A stretch of DNA of 64,000 nt. It comes from Thiomicrorhabdus sp. Lineage in GTDB: Bacteria > Pseudomonadota > Gammaproteobacteria > Thiomicrospirales > Thiomicrospiraceae. This document shows, piece after piece, positions 9,360-19,045 of this stretch (position 1 is its first letter; each line of letters begins with the position of its first letter). Under the pieces are notes generated by a model that saw only the letters and a list, made by a program, of their open reading frames with translations, did not search any database and had not been told where the DNA came from. Location: the NCBI RefSeq assembly GCF_963677875.1, contig NZ_OY782565.1, positions 248,001 to 312,000 of the forward strand, in the 5' to 3' direction. The translations under genes and the position numbers were made by a program.

Positions 9360-9446
9360 TCAATCAAGCCTAAACCCTCTTTTTTCCATCTCAATGAAGA
9401 CAGCCAATCCGATCAACCAGGTTTTTAATAATTTACGTCTTTGCAT
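9360..9446 (-). CDS. 28-aa candidate small peptide
   Basis: A short ORF starts at ATG 9446 with GAGGAA 6 bp upstream, and stops 11 bp before the GTG of the next small gene. The product begins MQRRKLLKTWLIGLAVF and ends with charged residues, so it has a basic start and a short hydrophobic centre. It could be a leader peptide for the downstream membrane protein, a small membrane peptide, or chance. The only support is the ribosome site and tandem arrangement. Confidence 0.3.
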   Translation of the reverse strand: MQRRKLLKTWLIGLAVFIEMEKRGFRLD

Positions 9447-9489
9447 TGCTTGTTCCTCATCTTTTAATCGAGTGTAGCAAGCGGTTGTG

Positions 9490-10464
9490 TCAAAAGTTGT
9501 CACGGGAATATTGCGTTAAAGCTGCCTGCAGTTTTTCAATCACTTTTTGCCGCAGTTCCAACGGCGCAACCACTTCCACTTCTGCACCGAATTTCAAAAT
9601 ATCTTGAATCAATTCAATGTCATGCCGGTAAGGGACTTTAATCAACAGGCTTTCGTCTGCCAGAACTTCAACGCTCTGTTGCGGATGCCAGTTGCTGTTC
9701 TCCATCCAGCGTCGCATATAGGGGGTAAACTTCAATTCCGCGACCTGTTCCGCAATGCCGTTGAAAATCCCGTAACTGCTTTCATAATGGTGCTTTAATT
9801 CATCCTGATTGTGCTGAATAACCGGTTGAGTCAGAAGTTCACAAGATTGAATAGCATCGATGGAAAAACTTCGAAAAGCGTCTTTTTGATGGCAATAAGC
9901 GTCGAGATACCAGTTGTCTTTATAACGAACCAGCTGCAAAGGAGAAACCGTTCTCCTAGAGAGGCGATTCTCTTTCCGATTCCAGTACTTCAGCTGCAAG
10001 CGTTTGTTTTCGGACAGAGCTTGCACCACCCGATTAAATATCTGGTCGTTGACCTGCCGTTGAGCGATTTCGAGAATTTTGATGCGATTGACAAGAATTT
10101 CAGAGACTTTTGGCTCTCCTAAAATGCTGAGAATGCGTTCTTTTATCGGCAACAGCTGTTGAACCAGAATGCCTTTGGAGAGCTGCTCCAATGCCGCATT
10201 GAGAGCAAACAGAGATTCCAACTCCTGAGATGAGAGCCAGAATCCGTCCAATTCAAGCTGCTGCAGGCGCGGACGGTCAAGATGAACCCAGTTACGATCA
10301 ACAAACCAGGGCGCCTGACGTTGCAGACTTAACTCTTCGACATAACGGCGTACCGTCCTGGGCGAACAATTCAGGCGATCTGCAAGAACTTTTAAAGCAA
10401 CCGGTCTTTGCGCGCTTTTCAAAAACAGTTGCAACTGCCTTTTACGCTCCGCTTTCTGACTCAT
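9490..10464 (-). CDS. WYL-domain transcriptional regulator
   Basis: This 324-aa protein has an N-terminal winged helix-turn-helix (about residues 8-60, with VLADRLNCSPRTVRRYVEEL as the helix-turn-helix). A WYL domain is centred on DNWYLDAYC (Trp185-Tyr186-Leu187), followed by a C-terminal WCX extension. WYL regulators often sense nucleic-acid ligands and are frequently next to phage-defence loci, including CRISPR-Cas. This one lies upstream of the cas operon on the same strand, separated by the two tiny ORFs. Control of cas expression is a reasonable guess but not shown. The ATG at 10464 has a GGAG-type site upstream. Confidence 0.88.
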   Translation of the reverse strand: MSQKAERKRQLQLFLKSAQRPVALKVLADRLNCSPRTVRRYVEELSLQRQAPWFVDRNWVHLDRPRLQQLELDGFWLSSQELESLFALNAALEQLSKGILVQQLLPIKERILSILGEPKVSEILVNRIKILEIAQRQVNDQIFNRVVQALSENKRLQLKYWNRKENRLSRRTVSPLQLVRYKDNWYLDAYCHQKDAFRSFSIDAIQSCELLTQPVIQHNQDELKHHYESSYGIFNGIAEQVAELKFTPYMRRWMENSNWHPQQSVEVLADESLLIKVPYRHDIELIQDILKFGAEVEVVAPLELRQKVIEKLQAALTQYSRDNF

Positions 10465-10601
10465 TCCGAACTCCGCCCAAACTGGTTACGTAAATATAAC
10501 AAACCGACAGCGGGTTTTCGTATTAAAAATTTTCTATTTGAGAAAAGCGCTATGCCTGAGTTAAACTCATAAACAGGTTTTAACAAGAGCGATAAAAAAT
10601 C

Positions 10602-11018
10602 GTGAAATTCCTGCGGGTATTCTTTTTGGCTTTGCTGTCTTTCAGCGTTTTACTCCGGCCGGTATTGGCGGAGGAATTCAGCCTGCCTGTTTCACATGGA
10701 ACCTCTCAGCTTGAAACCGTTAAAACCGGCAATGCTTCTGCCATGCCGCACATGGATTGTTGCGAACACATGCAAAGCATGCAATCCGAACAGACGATGC
10801 CTTGCCATCATCATGTGCATCTTCCAAATCAACCTTGTCCCGAATGCGGCGACCACTGCGATTGCCACGGCGACCTGCATTTTTCTTTCTCTGCAACCAC
10901 GGTTGGCACATCCATTCTGCAAACCGCTTTGGTTGAACAGGATGGCGCTCTTTCCGAAACTTCTCCTACTGCTGCCGGCATTCAAACCCTGCTCGAACGT
11001 CCTCCCCGTCTGATTTAA
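10602..11018 (+). CDS. Secreted Cys/His/Met-rich protein, likely metal-binding
   Basis: A 138-aa protein with a signal peptide (FFLALLSFSVLLRPVLAEE, cleavage after Ala23). Residues 48-90 are dense in Met, His and Cys (MPHMDCCEHM, MPCHHHVH, CPECGDHCDCHGD). It precedes a copper/silver-type RND efflux set on the same strand, so a periplasmic copper-binding or sensing role like that of small CzcI/CopI-type proteins is plausible. The start is GTG with a weak ribosome site. The exact family is not certain. Confidence 0.7.
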   Translation: MKFLRVFFLALLSFSVLLRPVLAEEFSLPVSHGTSQLETVKTGNASAMPHMDCCEHMQSMQSEQTMPCHHHVHLPNQPCPECGDHCDCHGDLHFSFSATTVGTSILQTALVEQDGALSETSPTAAGIQTLLERPPRLI

Positions 11019-11110
11019 ACCTTTATCGATCCATTTACGGAACCACCTGCTTGCTGATTCGTTGTTCGAAAGCGAGCCCGACTGTTATTCGTTAAAGAAG
11101 GTTTACATCC

Positions 11111-12322
11111 ATGAAACGCCGACTTTTCTTAGGCTTATGCCTAACCCCTTTTCTGTCCCCGCTGGCTCGAGCAGAAGAGAAAAACGCCACCATCTATAAA
11201 TTCGTCTGCCCGATGCATCCGCAGATCATCCGCTCGCACGAAGGCACCTGCCCGATCTGCGGCATGGATTTAGTGAAACAGGCATTCGAACAGCAAAGCA
11301 ATCAGCTGCAGATTTCGTCACATCAGACGATGAACAGTGCGATGAAACAAGGCTTTGCAATCCGGACAACTCTGGTACAGAAAACCACCCTTTGGAAATA
11401 CATTCCCACCTTCGGAAAAGTGGTGGCCGACGAAAGCAAGGTGATTCACATTCACCCCCGCGCCGCCGGATGGATCGACCATTTGAGCGTGCGCAATAAT
11501 GGCGAGTTGGTCAAACGCGGCCAGTTGCTCTACAAAATCTACTCACCGGAAATCGTTTCCGCCCAGCAGGACTTCCTCCTGGCAGTACAAAAATCGAAAC
11601 TGCGTCCCAACCGATCCAACGCAGTGGTTGAAGCGATGCGCTCTCGGCTGCAATTCCTCGGTATCAGTTCAGGCACCATTAAATCTTTGGAAAAACGCCA
11701 ACGCCCCTATAACGAAATCCCGATCTATGCCGAGCAGAGCGGTATTGTCGCCAATCTGATCGTACAGAACGGCATGTATGTCGAACCGAAAACCGAACTG
11801 ATGAGTTTGCAGGATTTGTCGTCCGTATGGATCGAAGCTCAGGTTCTACCTTTACAACAGGCCTGGCTGGCGGAAGGTTTAAGTGCCAATATCACCTCCA
11901 CGGCTTATCCTGGCCGCCGCTGGGAAGGTGATATCAGTTACATCTATCCACTTGCCGATGCCAAAACCCAGGCAACTTCGGTGCGCATTCCGCTGCTTAA
12001 CGACGATGGCGTTCTCAAACCGAATATGCTGGTCGATGTGGAAGTCTTCGGCGGGCCGAAACAGAACGCTTTGGCGATTCCGCTGGAAGCGGTGATCGAT
12101 AACGGCCAGCAGAAACGGGTGGTAAAAAGCCTTGGCGACGGTAAATTCGACGTAGTGGAGATCAATACCGGCATGGAAACCAGCGGCATTGTCGAAGTGC
12201 TTTCCGGTTTGCAAACCGGTGACGAAATCGTGGTTTCCGGACAGTTCCTGATCGATTCGGAGAGCCAGATTCAAGCGAACCTGCGCCGCCTGTTGCAAAA
12301 CGACGCGTCCGACGCGCAATAG
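11111..12322 (+). CDS. cusB: HME-RND periplasmic adaptor (CusB-like)
   Basis: The 403-aa membrane-fusion protein bridges the inner-membrane pump and outer-membrane channel. After a signal peptide (residues 1-21) comes a heavy-metal-binding segment with C33PMHP and C47PIC50GMDL, as found fused to many CusB adaptors. A barrel-sandwich/lipoyl region (HPRAAGWIDHLSV...GQLLYKIYSPEIVSAQQDFL) and beta-barrel domains follow. The GMYV, SVWIEAQV and SGQFLIDSESQI motifs are typical of CusB rather than drug-efflux adaptors. The gene is 9 bp upstream of the pump gene and part of one operon. Confidence 0.9.
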   Translation: MKRRLFLGLCLTPFLSPLARAEEKNATIYKFVCPMHPQIIRSHEGTCPICGMDLVKQAFEQQSNQLQISSHQTMNSAMKQGFAIRTTLVQKTTLWKYIPTFGKVVADESKVIHIHPRAAGWIDHLSVRNNGELVKRGQLLYKIYSPEIVSAQQDFLLAVQKSKLRPNRSNAVVEAMRSRLQFLGISSGTIKSLEKRQRPYNEIPIYAEQSGIVANLIVQNGMYVEPKTELMSLQDLSSVWIEAQVLPLQQAWLAEGLSANITSTAYPGRRWEGDISYIYPLADAKTQATSVRIPLLNDDGVLKPNMLVDVEVFGGPKQNALAIPLEAVIDNGQQKRVVKSLGDGKFDVVEINTGMETSGIVEVLSGLQTGDEIVVSGQFLIDSESQIQANLRRLLQNDASDAQ

Positions 12323-12331
12323 GAGACCGGC

Positions 12332-15300
12332 ATGTTGAATCGTTTGATCGAACTTTCGATCCGCAACCGGATTCTGGTATTGCTGATCAGCCTTGCCATC
12401 GCTCTCTGGGGCTGGCAGTCCCTGCAAAAAACGCCGCTGGATGCGATTCCCGATCTGTCGGACGTACAGGTCATCGTCAAAACCACCTATCAGGGGCAAA
12501 CACCACAGGTGGTCGAGGATCAGGTCACCTATCCGATCTCCAGTCTGATGATGTCGGTACCGAAAGCCAAGGCGGTACGCGGCTATTCATTTTTCGGCGA
12601 CTCTTACGTCTATATTCTGTTCGAAGACGGCACCGACCCTTACTGGGCACGTTCGCGGGTATTGGAATACCTGTCGCAAGTCAAAAGCAGTCTGCCGCAA
12701 GGAGTACAACCTAATCTCGGGCCGGATGCTTCCGGCGTCGGCTGGGTGTACGAATACGCGCTGGTTGACCGAACCGGTCAACAGGATCTGGCGCAACTGC
12801 GAACCCTTCAGGACTGGTTCCTCAAATACGAGCTGCAATCGGTTCCCGGCGTCTCCGAAGTCGCCTCCATCGGCGGCATGGTGCGTCAATACCAGGTTGA
12901 AATCGACCCGAATAAGCTGCGTGCCTACGGCCTGACTTTGGCGCGCATTCAAAGTGCCATTCGCAACAGCAGCACCGAAATCGGTGCTTCGGTGATCGAA
13001 CAGGGCGAAGCGGAATATATGGTGGCTTTTAAAGGTTACGCCAAGGATCTCGACGCCCTTCGCCAGCTGCCGTTAGGCCTCAGTTCCAAGGACGATATTC
13101 CGATTCTGCTCGGTGACATTGCCAAAATCCAGTTCGGTCCTCAGCCGCGCCGCGGCATAGCGGAATTGGATGGCAACGGCGAAGTGGTCGGCGGCATCGT
13201 CGTTATGCGTTCCGGAGAAAACGCCCTGAAGGTGATCGAAAAGGTCAAAAGCAAACTCGAAGAACTGAAAAAAGGCCTGCCTGCCGGAGTCGAGCTGGTG
13301 GAAACCTATGACCGTTCCGGGCTGATTCAGCGCTCGGTCGACACTCTCAGCGAAAAACTGCTCGAAGAGATGATCGTTGTCGCACTGGTTTCTCTGCTGT
13401 TTCTGTTCCACCTGCGTTCCGCTCTGGTAGCGATTATCTCGTTGCCGCTGGGTATTCTCGGCGCTTTTATCATTATGGAATGGTTCGGTATCAGCGCCAA
13501 TATTATGAGTCTGGCCGGGATCGCCATTGCCATCGGAACCATGGTCGATGCGGCGATCGTGATGATCGAAAACACCCATAAACACATGGAAGCCTTTGAA
13601 CGCCGGCATCAGCGGTTGCCGGAAGTCGGCGAACACTGGCAATTGGTGTTAAAAGCCTCCAAAGAGGTCGGCGGCGCATTATTTTTGTCGCTACTGATTA
13701 TCGCCATGAGCTTTGTGCCGGTGTTTGCCTTGCAGGAACAGGCCGGGCGTCTGTTTACTCCGTTGGCATTAACCAAAACCTTGTCGATGGCGGTGGCCGC
13801 CGGTCTGGCGATTACTCTGGTGCCGGTTCTGTTGGGCTATTTTGTGCGCGGAAAACTGCCGAGCGAATCAAAAAACCCGCTCAACCGCGCCCTGATCGCC
13901 TTATATCATCCAGTGATGAAATTCCTGCTCAACTGGCCGAAAACCGTTATCCTCTTGGCGATGGTCACCATGGCGAGCATCATCTATCCATGGCAACAGC
14001 TCGGCTCGGAATTTATGCCGGAACTCGAAGAAGGCGATCTGCTGTATATGCCGACCACCTTGCCGGGACTGTCGATCGGTAACGCCCAGGCACTGTTGCA
14101 ACAGACCGACCGCCTGATCAAGCAGTTTCCGGAAGTCAAAAGCGTCTTCGGTAAGATCGGCCGCGCCGATACCGCTACCGATCCGGCGCCTTTGACCATG
14201 ATCGAAACCACCATCCAGCTGAAAGACAAGTCCAAATGGCGTCCCGGCATGACGCTGAAAAAACTGATTCAGGAGCTGGACGCCACCGTCAAATTGCCCG
14301 GCGTGACCAATGCCTGGGTACAACCGATCAAAACCCGCATCGATATGCTCTCCACCGGGATTAAAACCCCGATCGGCATCAAGATTGCCGGCGACGATCT
14401 GCAACAGATTGAATCCATCGGCAAACAGTTGGAAGCTGCGCTGGCCAAAGTGCCCGGCACCTTATCGGCTTATTCGGATCGCGCCGAAGGCGGACGCTAT
14501 ATCGAAATCCTGCCGAAACGCAATCAGCTGGCACTCTATGAGCTGCCAATCGGTGAACTGGCAGACATTATCGCCACCGCAGTCGGCGGCAAAAATCTGC
14601 AGATTACTCTGGAAGGTCGCGAACGCTACGCCATGAATCTGCGCTACCCGCAGAGTTGGCGCGATTCGGTGCAGCAACTGCGCGAACTGCCGATCGTCAC
14701 GGCATCCGGTCGCCAGTTGCAGCTTGGTCAGGTCGCCGACGTCAAAATCAAAATGGGCCCGCCGATGATTAAATCGGAAAACGCCCGTCTCAACGGCTGG
14801 ACCTTTGTCGACTTGCAACCGGGAATCGATCTGGTCGGCTATATCAAACAAGCCCAGCAAGTCGTGGCCGAACAGCTGACACTGCCGTCCGGTTACAGCC
14901 TGACCTGGAGCGGACAGTATGAATATCTGCTGAAAGCCCAGCAAAGTCTGCAACAGATCGTGCCTTTCGCTCTGCTGATTATCTTTCTGTTGCTGTACTT
15001 CATCTTCAAGGATGCCGTCGAGTCATTGATGATCATGCTGGTGGTGCCCTTCGCCCTGCTTGGCTCGGTGTGGTTTTTATGGTGGCTCGGCTTCCATTAT
15101 TCGGTCGCGGTCGCGGTCGGCATGATCGCTCTAGCCGGGGTTGCCGCCGAATTTGGCGTGGTCATGCTGCTATACCTGAAACAGGCCATTCAGCAGGCGA
15201 TCGACGAAGATCGCCTCAATACGCCGCAACAACTGCGCGAAGCCATTCTGCAGGGCGCGGTACAACGGGTGCGCCCGAAAGCCATGACCGTCAGCGTTAT

Positions 15301-15493
15301 CGTCATCGGCCTGCTACCGATCATGTTCGGTTCCGGCACTGGTTCGGACGTGATGCAACGCATTGCCGCGCCGATGATCGGCGGCATGATTTCCGCCCCG
15401 CTGGTTTCGATGATCCTGTTACCGATTCTCACCTATCTGCTCATGCTGAGACGCATGAAAACCGGCCGTTTGCACCGCGCCGAAACAGAATAA
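12332..15493 (+). CDS. cusA: HME-RND metal efflux pump (CusA/CzcA family)
   Basis: The 1053-aa inner-membrane antiporter has the classic RND layout of two sets of six helices with two large periplasmic loops. The proton-relay helix reads GTMVDAAIVMIENTHKH. Two methionines in the Cu(I)/Ag(I)-binding region of CusA are present (Met623 in APLTMIETT and Met672 in RIDMLSTGIK). At the third position, by eye alignment, E. coli has RYGM and this protein has LYEL. Specificity for monovalent copper/silver is therefore likely but not certain. It is co-transcribed with the adaptor and outer-membrane factor. Confidence 0.9.
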   Translation: MLNRLIELSIRNRILVLLISLAIALWGWQSLQKTPLDAIPDLSDVQVIVKTTYQGQTPQVVEDQVTYPISSLMMSVPKAKAVRGYSFFGDSYVYILFEDGTDPYWARSRVLEYLSQVKSSLPQGVQPNLGPDASGVGWVYEYALVDRTGQQDLAQLRTLQDWFLKYELQSVPGVSEVASIGGMVRQYQVEIDPNKLRAYGLTLARIQSAIRNSSTEIGASVIEQGEAEYMVAFKGYAKDLDALRQLPLGLSSKDDIPILLGDIAKIQFGPQPRRGIAELDGNGEVVGGIVVMRSGENALKVIEKVKSKLEELKKGLPAGVELVETYDRSGLIQRSVDTLSEKLLEEMIVVALVSLLFLFHLRSALVAIISLPLGILGAFIIMEWFGISANIMSLAGIAIAIGTMVDAAIVMIENTHKHMEAFERRHQRLPEVGEHWQLVLKASKEVGGALFLSLLIIAMSFVPVFALQEQAGRLFTPLALTKTLSMAVAAGLAITLVPVLLGYFVRGKLPSESKNPLNRALIALYHPVMKFLLNWPKTVILLAMVTMASIIYPWQQLGSEFMPELEEGDLLYMPTTLPGLSIGNAQALLQQTDRLIKQFPEVKSVFGKIGRADTATDPAPLTMIETTIQLKDKSKWRPGMTLKKLIQELDATVKLPGVTNAWVQPIKTRIDMLSTGIKTPIGIKIAGDDLQQIESIGKQLEAALAKVPGTLSAYSDRAEGGRYIEILPKRNQLALYELPIGELADIIATAVGGKNLQITLEGRERYAMNLRYPQSWRDSVQQLRELPIVTASGRQLQLGQVADVKIKMGPPMIKSENARLNGWTFVDLQPGIDLVGYIKQAQQVVAEQLTLPSGYSLTWSGQYEYLLKAQQSLQQIVPFALLIIFLLLYFIFKDAVESLMIMLVVPFALLGSVWFLWWLGFHYSVAVAVGMIALAGVAAEFGVVMLLYLKQAIQQAIDEDRLNTPQQLREAILQGAVQRVRPKAMTVSVIVIGLLPIMFGSGTGSDVMQRIAAPMIGGMISAPLVSMILLPILTYLLMLRRMKTGRLHRAETE

Positions 15494-15503
15494 GGAGATT
15501 AAA

Positions 15504-16874
15504 ATGTTTACCAAAAACACACTATTTCAATCTATTTTCTCTAAGCCGATTTTATTACGCGTCGGCCTGATGACGGCGGGGCTGTTATGCGCTTTCGGCG
15601 TTTCGGCTCAACCACTCAAATTGCAGCAGCTATTCGACATCGCCACACAAAACAATCCGGAATTGTCGTATCTGCAGGCAAACCAGGACCTCTCTCTGGC
15701 GAAATACCAGGAGAGCGAAGCCCTGCTTAAACCGCAGGTGCGCCTAATCAGCGAATTCAGCTACGCATGGATGGAGATGAATAACTTTCCGCGTTTTGCC
15801 AATCAGGTCGCCGTCAGCTATCCGCTGTACGATCCGATGCTGCAGGACAGCAAGCTGATCGCGTCCACGCAATACGACATCGAGATCGATCTGCTCGAAG
15901 CCGGTCGCCAAAAAGCCTGGCTGCAGGTTTCCCAGCAGTACTTCAATTACTGGAAACAACAGGCGGCTTCACACTATCTTGAGCAGGAAAAAGACTATCT
16001 CTACGAGCTGCTGTTTCAGGTAGAGAGCCGTCTCGAACTGGGCATGCAAGACCTTGACGATATGGCTAAAGTTCAAAGCCGTATCGACCGCAACCGCAGC
16101 CAGCGCATTGAAGCGCAAAAACGTCTCGCCTTGCTGAAAAACAATCTGCGCGAAGTGCTTGGTATCAACGACCGCCCGGATATCGAAGTCGAAGCTTTGG
16201 CCAAACCGGCCATTCCGCAACAGGCGCCGCTGTTCGTGACCGACCTGCTTGAAGACAGTCTGAGCAAGCAACAACTCGATGGCCTGATACAAAGTCAGGA
16301 TCAGCAATGGCAGAGACTGATTCTCGGCAACCCCTTAGTTGAGGCATTGCAAAAACAGTGGCAGGCGGCACAACAGAAAATTCATCAGAAACAGCAGGTA
16401 CTCACTCCCAAAGTCGAAGCCTTCGGTGCGCTGGTGTATAACGAATCGGATCGTAATTTCTACGACGATATGCGCGGCTTCCGCGGCGGCGTGCGCGTCA
16501 ATGCCCCACTGTATCTCGGCGGGCAGGCTTCGGCCGAAGTGGCCCAGGCGCGTGCCGAAGCGGACAAGATCGCCGCTTTACAGCGCAAGCAGGAAAACGC
16601 TCTTATCACCATGGCGATGAACGCCTGGCTGGAATTGCAGAGCGCCTACGAGAATTATGACGTGCAGAGACAGGCTCTGAAAACCGCACGCTGTACATTG
16701 CAAGCGATCGAACAGGCGCTGATCAGCGGCAACAGCGACATCATCGAACTGCTTGAAGCGCAAAAAGCGGTTTATCAGGCACAAAGCGCTCTACCAGATA
16801 CCGAAGCCGAAATCGGCCTGCAACGCATCCAATTTTACTGGGCGATCGGGCGTTTAAATCCACAACGCCTCTAA
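15504..16874 (+). CDS. Outer-membrane efflux factor (TolC/CusC-like)
   Basis: A 456-aa protein with a long signal peptide (cleavage near FGVSAQP), followed by two outer-membrane-efflux repeats rich in Ala/Gln/Glu helices. LKLQQLFDIATQNNPELSYLQA starts the first repeat, and GGVRVNAPLYLGGQASAEVAQARAEADK lies in the second. It forms the outer channel for the adaptor and pump encoded just upstream (10 bp gap). No lipobox Cys is present, unlike E. coli CusC. It is the last gene of the metal-efflux operon. Confidence 0.88.
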   Translation: MFTKNTLFQSIFSKPILLRVGLMTAGLLCAFGVSAQPLKLQQLFDIATQNNPELSYLQANQDLSLAKYQESEALLKPQVRLISEFSYAWMEMNNFPRFANQVAVSYPLYDPMLQDSKLIASTQYDIEIDLLEAGRQKAWLQVSQQYFNYWKQQAASHYLEQEKDYLYELLFQVESRLELGMQDLDDMAKVQSRIDRNRSQRIEAQKRLALLKNNLREVLGINDRPDIEVEALAKPAIPQQAPLFVTDLLEDSLSKQQLDGLIQSQDQQWQRLILGNPLVEALQKQWQAAQQKIHQKQQVLTPKVEAFGALVYNESDRNFYDDMRGFRGGVRVNAPLYLGGQASAEVAQARAEADKIAALQRKQENALITMAMNAWLELQSAYENYDVQRQALKTARCTLQAIEQALISGNSDIIELLEAQKAVYQAQSALPDTEAEIGLQRIQFYWAIGRLNPQRL

Positions 16875-16961
16875 GCCTGCGGCAAAACCTGACTCCTCAC
16901 TATTGAGGTTTATAATAGGAAACCATTAATAGGAAACCTTGCATGAAAGAAGGACAGCCAA

Positions 16962-18155
16962 GTGGAAAGCCAACAGATCGAAGTCGCCCATATTCTGATC
17001 ACTTTCGGCGGCCTTTTCATTATCGGCCTGGTTGCCGACTTGCTCGGCCGACACACGCCTCTGCCACGGGTCACGCTTCTCATTTTGACCGGTTTTCTGA
17101 TCGGTCCTTCCGCGCTGGACTGGCTGCCGCCGTTTACCGATGCCTGGTTTCCGATCCTGACCGACATTGCTTTAGCGATGATCGGTTTTATGCTCGGACA
17201 GAACCTTACACGTAAAAAACTCGCCTCCATGGGCCGTCCGATTCTCGGTATCTCTCTGGGGGTCATGTTTATGACCGCCTTATTGATGTTTACCGGTTTA
17301 TGGCTGCTTGGCATTCCAGTCGAAATCGCGCTGATTCTCGCCGGAATTGCTCCGGCGACCGCCCCCGGACCGGTCGTCGATGTCACCAGCGAATTACAGG
17401 CTAAAGGCTGTTTCACGGATACCTTGCTGGGCATTGTCGCTGTCGACGACGCCTGGGGGATGCTGATGTTCAGCCTTCTGCTGGTTGCGGCTTCACTGAT
17501 GCTCGGTAACGGCAATGCTTTCGTCAGTTTGGAAGATGGCCTGTGGGAAGTCTTCGGGGCATTATTGCTCGGCGGCCTGCTCGGTTTTCCGATGGCTTAT
17601 CTCAGCAGCCACCTTTATCCGGGGAAAGCTTCTCAGGCGGAAGTGCTTGGCTTGGTACTGTTATGTGCCGGCCTGGCCGAATGGCTTGAAGTTTCCTACA
17701 TTCTGGCCGCCATGAGCATGGGAACCGTGGTTGCCAACTTCAGTCGCGACCATTGCGAACGCCCGTTCCGCGAAATCGAAACTTTTCAATGGCCGTTGCT
17801 GATTTTATTTTTCCTCCTTGCCGGAGCCTCTCTGCAATTGCAATCGCTGTTTGAAGCGGGGCTGATCGGTCTGGCCTACATTCTGTTACGGATTGCCGGA
17901 CGTATCAGCGGTTCTTTTCTCGGCGCAACCTGGGCCGGATGCCATGAGCGGAATTACGCCTGGATGGGATTGGCAATGCTGCCACATGCCGGGGTGCCGA
18001 TCGGTATGGCACTGGTAGCGATTCAGCACTTCCCTCAACATGAATCGCTGTTATTGGCAGTAATTCTCGGCGCGACGGTGGTATTTGAATTGATCGGCCC
18101 CTTCATTACCCGCAAAATGCTGATAAAATCCGGCGACGCCAACTCGCCTCTCTAA
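16962..18155 (+). CDS. Cation/proton antiporter (CPA-type, NhaP/KefB-like)
   Basis: The 397-aa polytopic membrane protein has about 11-12 helices across the whole length. Features typical of the Na+/H+ exchanger fold are LLGRHTPLPRVTLLILTGFLIGPSALD in the second helix region, GIAPATAPGPVVDVTSE, and the charged VAVDDAWGM pair that should carry ions. It lacks the C-terminal TrkA-N domain of KefB. GTG at 16962 was preferred because AGAAGGA precedes it. It is 21 bp before cmoM, so the two may be co-transcribed. Which ion it moves cannot be told. Confidence 0.82.
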   Translation: MESQQIEVAHILITFGGLFIIGLVADLLGRHTPLPRVTLLILTGFLIGPSALDWLPPFTDAWFPILTDIALAMIGFMLGQNLTRKKLASMGRPILGISLGVMFMTALLMFTGLWLLGIPVEIALILAGIAPATAPGPVVDVTSELQAKGCFTDTLLGIVAVDDAWGMLMFSLLLVAASLMLGNGNAFVSLEDGLWEVFGALLLGGLLGFPMAYLSSHLYPGKASQAEVLGLVLLCAGLAEWLEVSYILAAMSMGTVVANFSRDHCERPFREIETFQWPLLILFFLLAGASLQLQSLFEAGLIGLAYILLRIAGRISGSFLGATWAGCHERNYAWMGLAMLPHAGVPIGMALVAIQHFPQHESLLLAVILGATVVFELIGPFITRKMLIKSGDANSPL

Positions 18156-18176
18156 GTTTCAAACAGGAAGCCTATT

Positions 18177-18944
18177 ATGTCCAAGCGCCCCGACCGCAAC
18201 TTCGACAAACTGGTCGATAAATTCGAGAAAAAAGTCTACGACACCGTCAAGGGTGAATGGCGTTTAAAACTATTGAAAGAAGATCTGGATACACTGAAAT
18301 ACGGGCCGCAATTAAACGTTTGGGATGCAGGCTGCGGCTTTGCCCAAATCAGCCAGTGGCTTGCCGAAGCCGGACATCACACCACTCTCTGCGACCTGTC
18401 ACATCAAATGCTGATTCGCGCCAGAAACAACTTCGAAGCAGCCGGATTACAAGCGGAATTTCTGGAGGGACCGGCACAGGAAATCGCCCAAGGGTTACCG
18501 TCATTCGACCTGGTTCTGTTCCACGCCGTTCTCGAGTGGCTCGCCGAACCGCAAGCAACGTTAAAAACCGTCGCCGACAAGGTCAAACCGGGCGGCAAAC
18601 TTTCCTTACTGTTCTATAATCGTAACTCGGTGGTTATCCGCAATACTTTACGCGGCGGCTGGCGACTGCCTTATCTGCTCGAAGACGCTTACCTCGGCAA
18701 GGGCAAAAAACTCACCCCGCCCAACCCGCAGATTCCCGAGGTCGTCTGCCAATGGCTTGAAGAGTGGGGCTTCAAGATCGAAGTTCACACCGGGATTCGC
18801 GTTTTTCACGATTACATGACCCATGAAGTGCTGGAGCAGAGCGAACTCGAAGAACTGCTGGCTCTGGAATACCGCTATTGCCGTCAACCGACCTATCGCA
18901 ATATGGCGCGTTATATTCACCTCCTGGCAAGCCGTGCCGATTAA
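18177..18944 (+). CDS. cmoM: tRNA 5-carboxymethoxyuridine methyltransferase CmoM
   Basis: A 255-aa class I SAM methyltransferase. The start (RPDRNFDKLVDKFEKKVYDTVKGEWRLKLLKEDL) resembles CmoM, which opens with RNFD...KF...IYG..KG..R. The SAM-binding motif VWDAGCGFAQISQWLAEAG lies near residue 48, and the VLEWLAEP and VKPGGKLSLLFYN segments are typical. CmoM methylates cmo5U34 to the ester mcmo5U in tRNAs decoding family boxes. cmoA and cmoB, which make cmo5U, lie 3 kb downstream, which supports the call over a generic methyltransferase. Confidence 0.85.
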   Translation: MSKRPDRNFDKLVDKFEKKVYDTVKGEWRLKLLKEDLDTLKYGPQLNVWDAGCGFAQISQWLAEAGHHTTLCDLSHQMLIRARNNFEAAGLQAEFLEGPAQEIAQGLPSFDLVLFHAVLEWLAEPQATLKTVADKVKPGGKLSLLFYNRNSVVIRNTLRGGWRLPYLLEDAYLGKGKKLTPPNPQIPEVVCQWLEEWGFKIEVHTGIRVFHDYMTHEVLEQSELEELLALEYRYCRQPTYRNMARYIHLLASRAD

Positions 18945-18970
18945 AACCACCTAAAACCGACCGGAAATAA

Positions 18971-18993
18971 AAAACCCCGGCACGCCGGGGTTC
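18971..18993. terminator. Bidirectional terminator between cmoM and pit
   Basis: A GC-rich hairpin with arms CCCCGG and CCGGGG is flanked by A-rich and T-containing sides (AAAAACC...GGTT), between two converging genes. It can serve cmoM on the plus strand and, preceded by the A-tract, the pit gene on the minus strand. Confidence 0.75.
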
Positions 18994-19045
18994 TGCATCA
19001 AGAGAGACCGGCGCAAATCACGCCAGCCTCCTTCAAGAGGCTTTC

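Noticed and set aside
9519..9535. CRISPR-repeat-like 9-mer (CAGGCAGCT on the minus strand) near the end of the WYL gene
   Set aside because: Only nine bases match, it is coding sequence for a typical WYL C-terminus, and no second half of the repeat stem is present; not a degenerate repeat.
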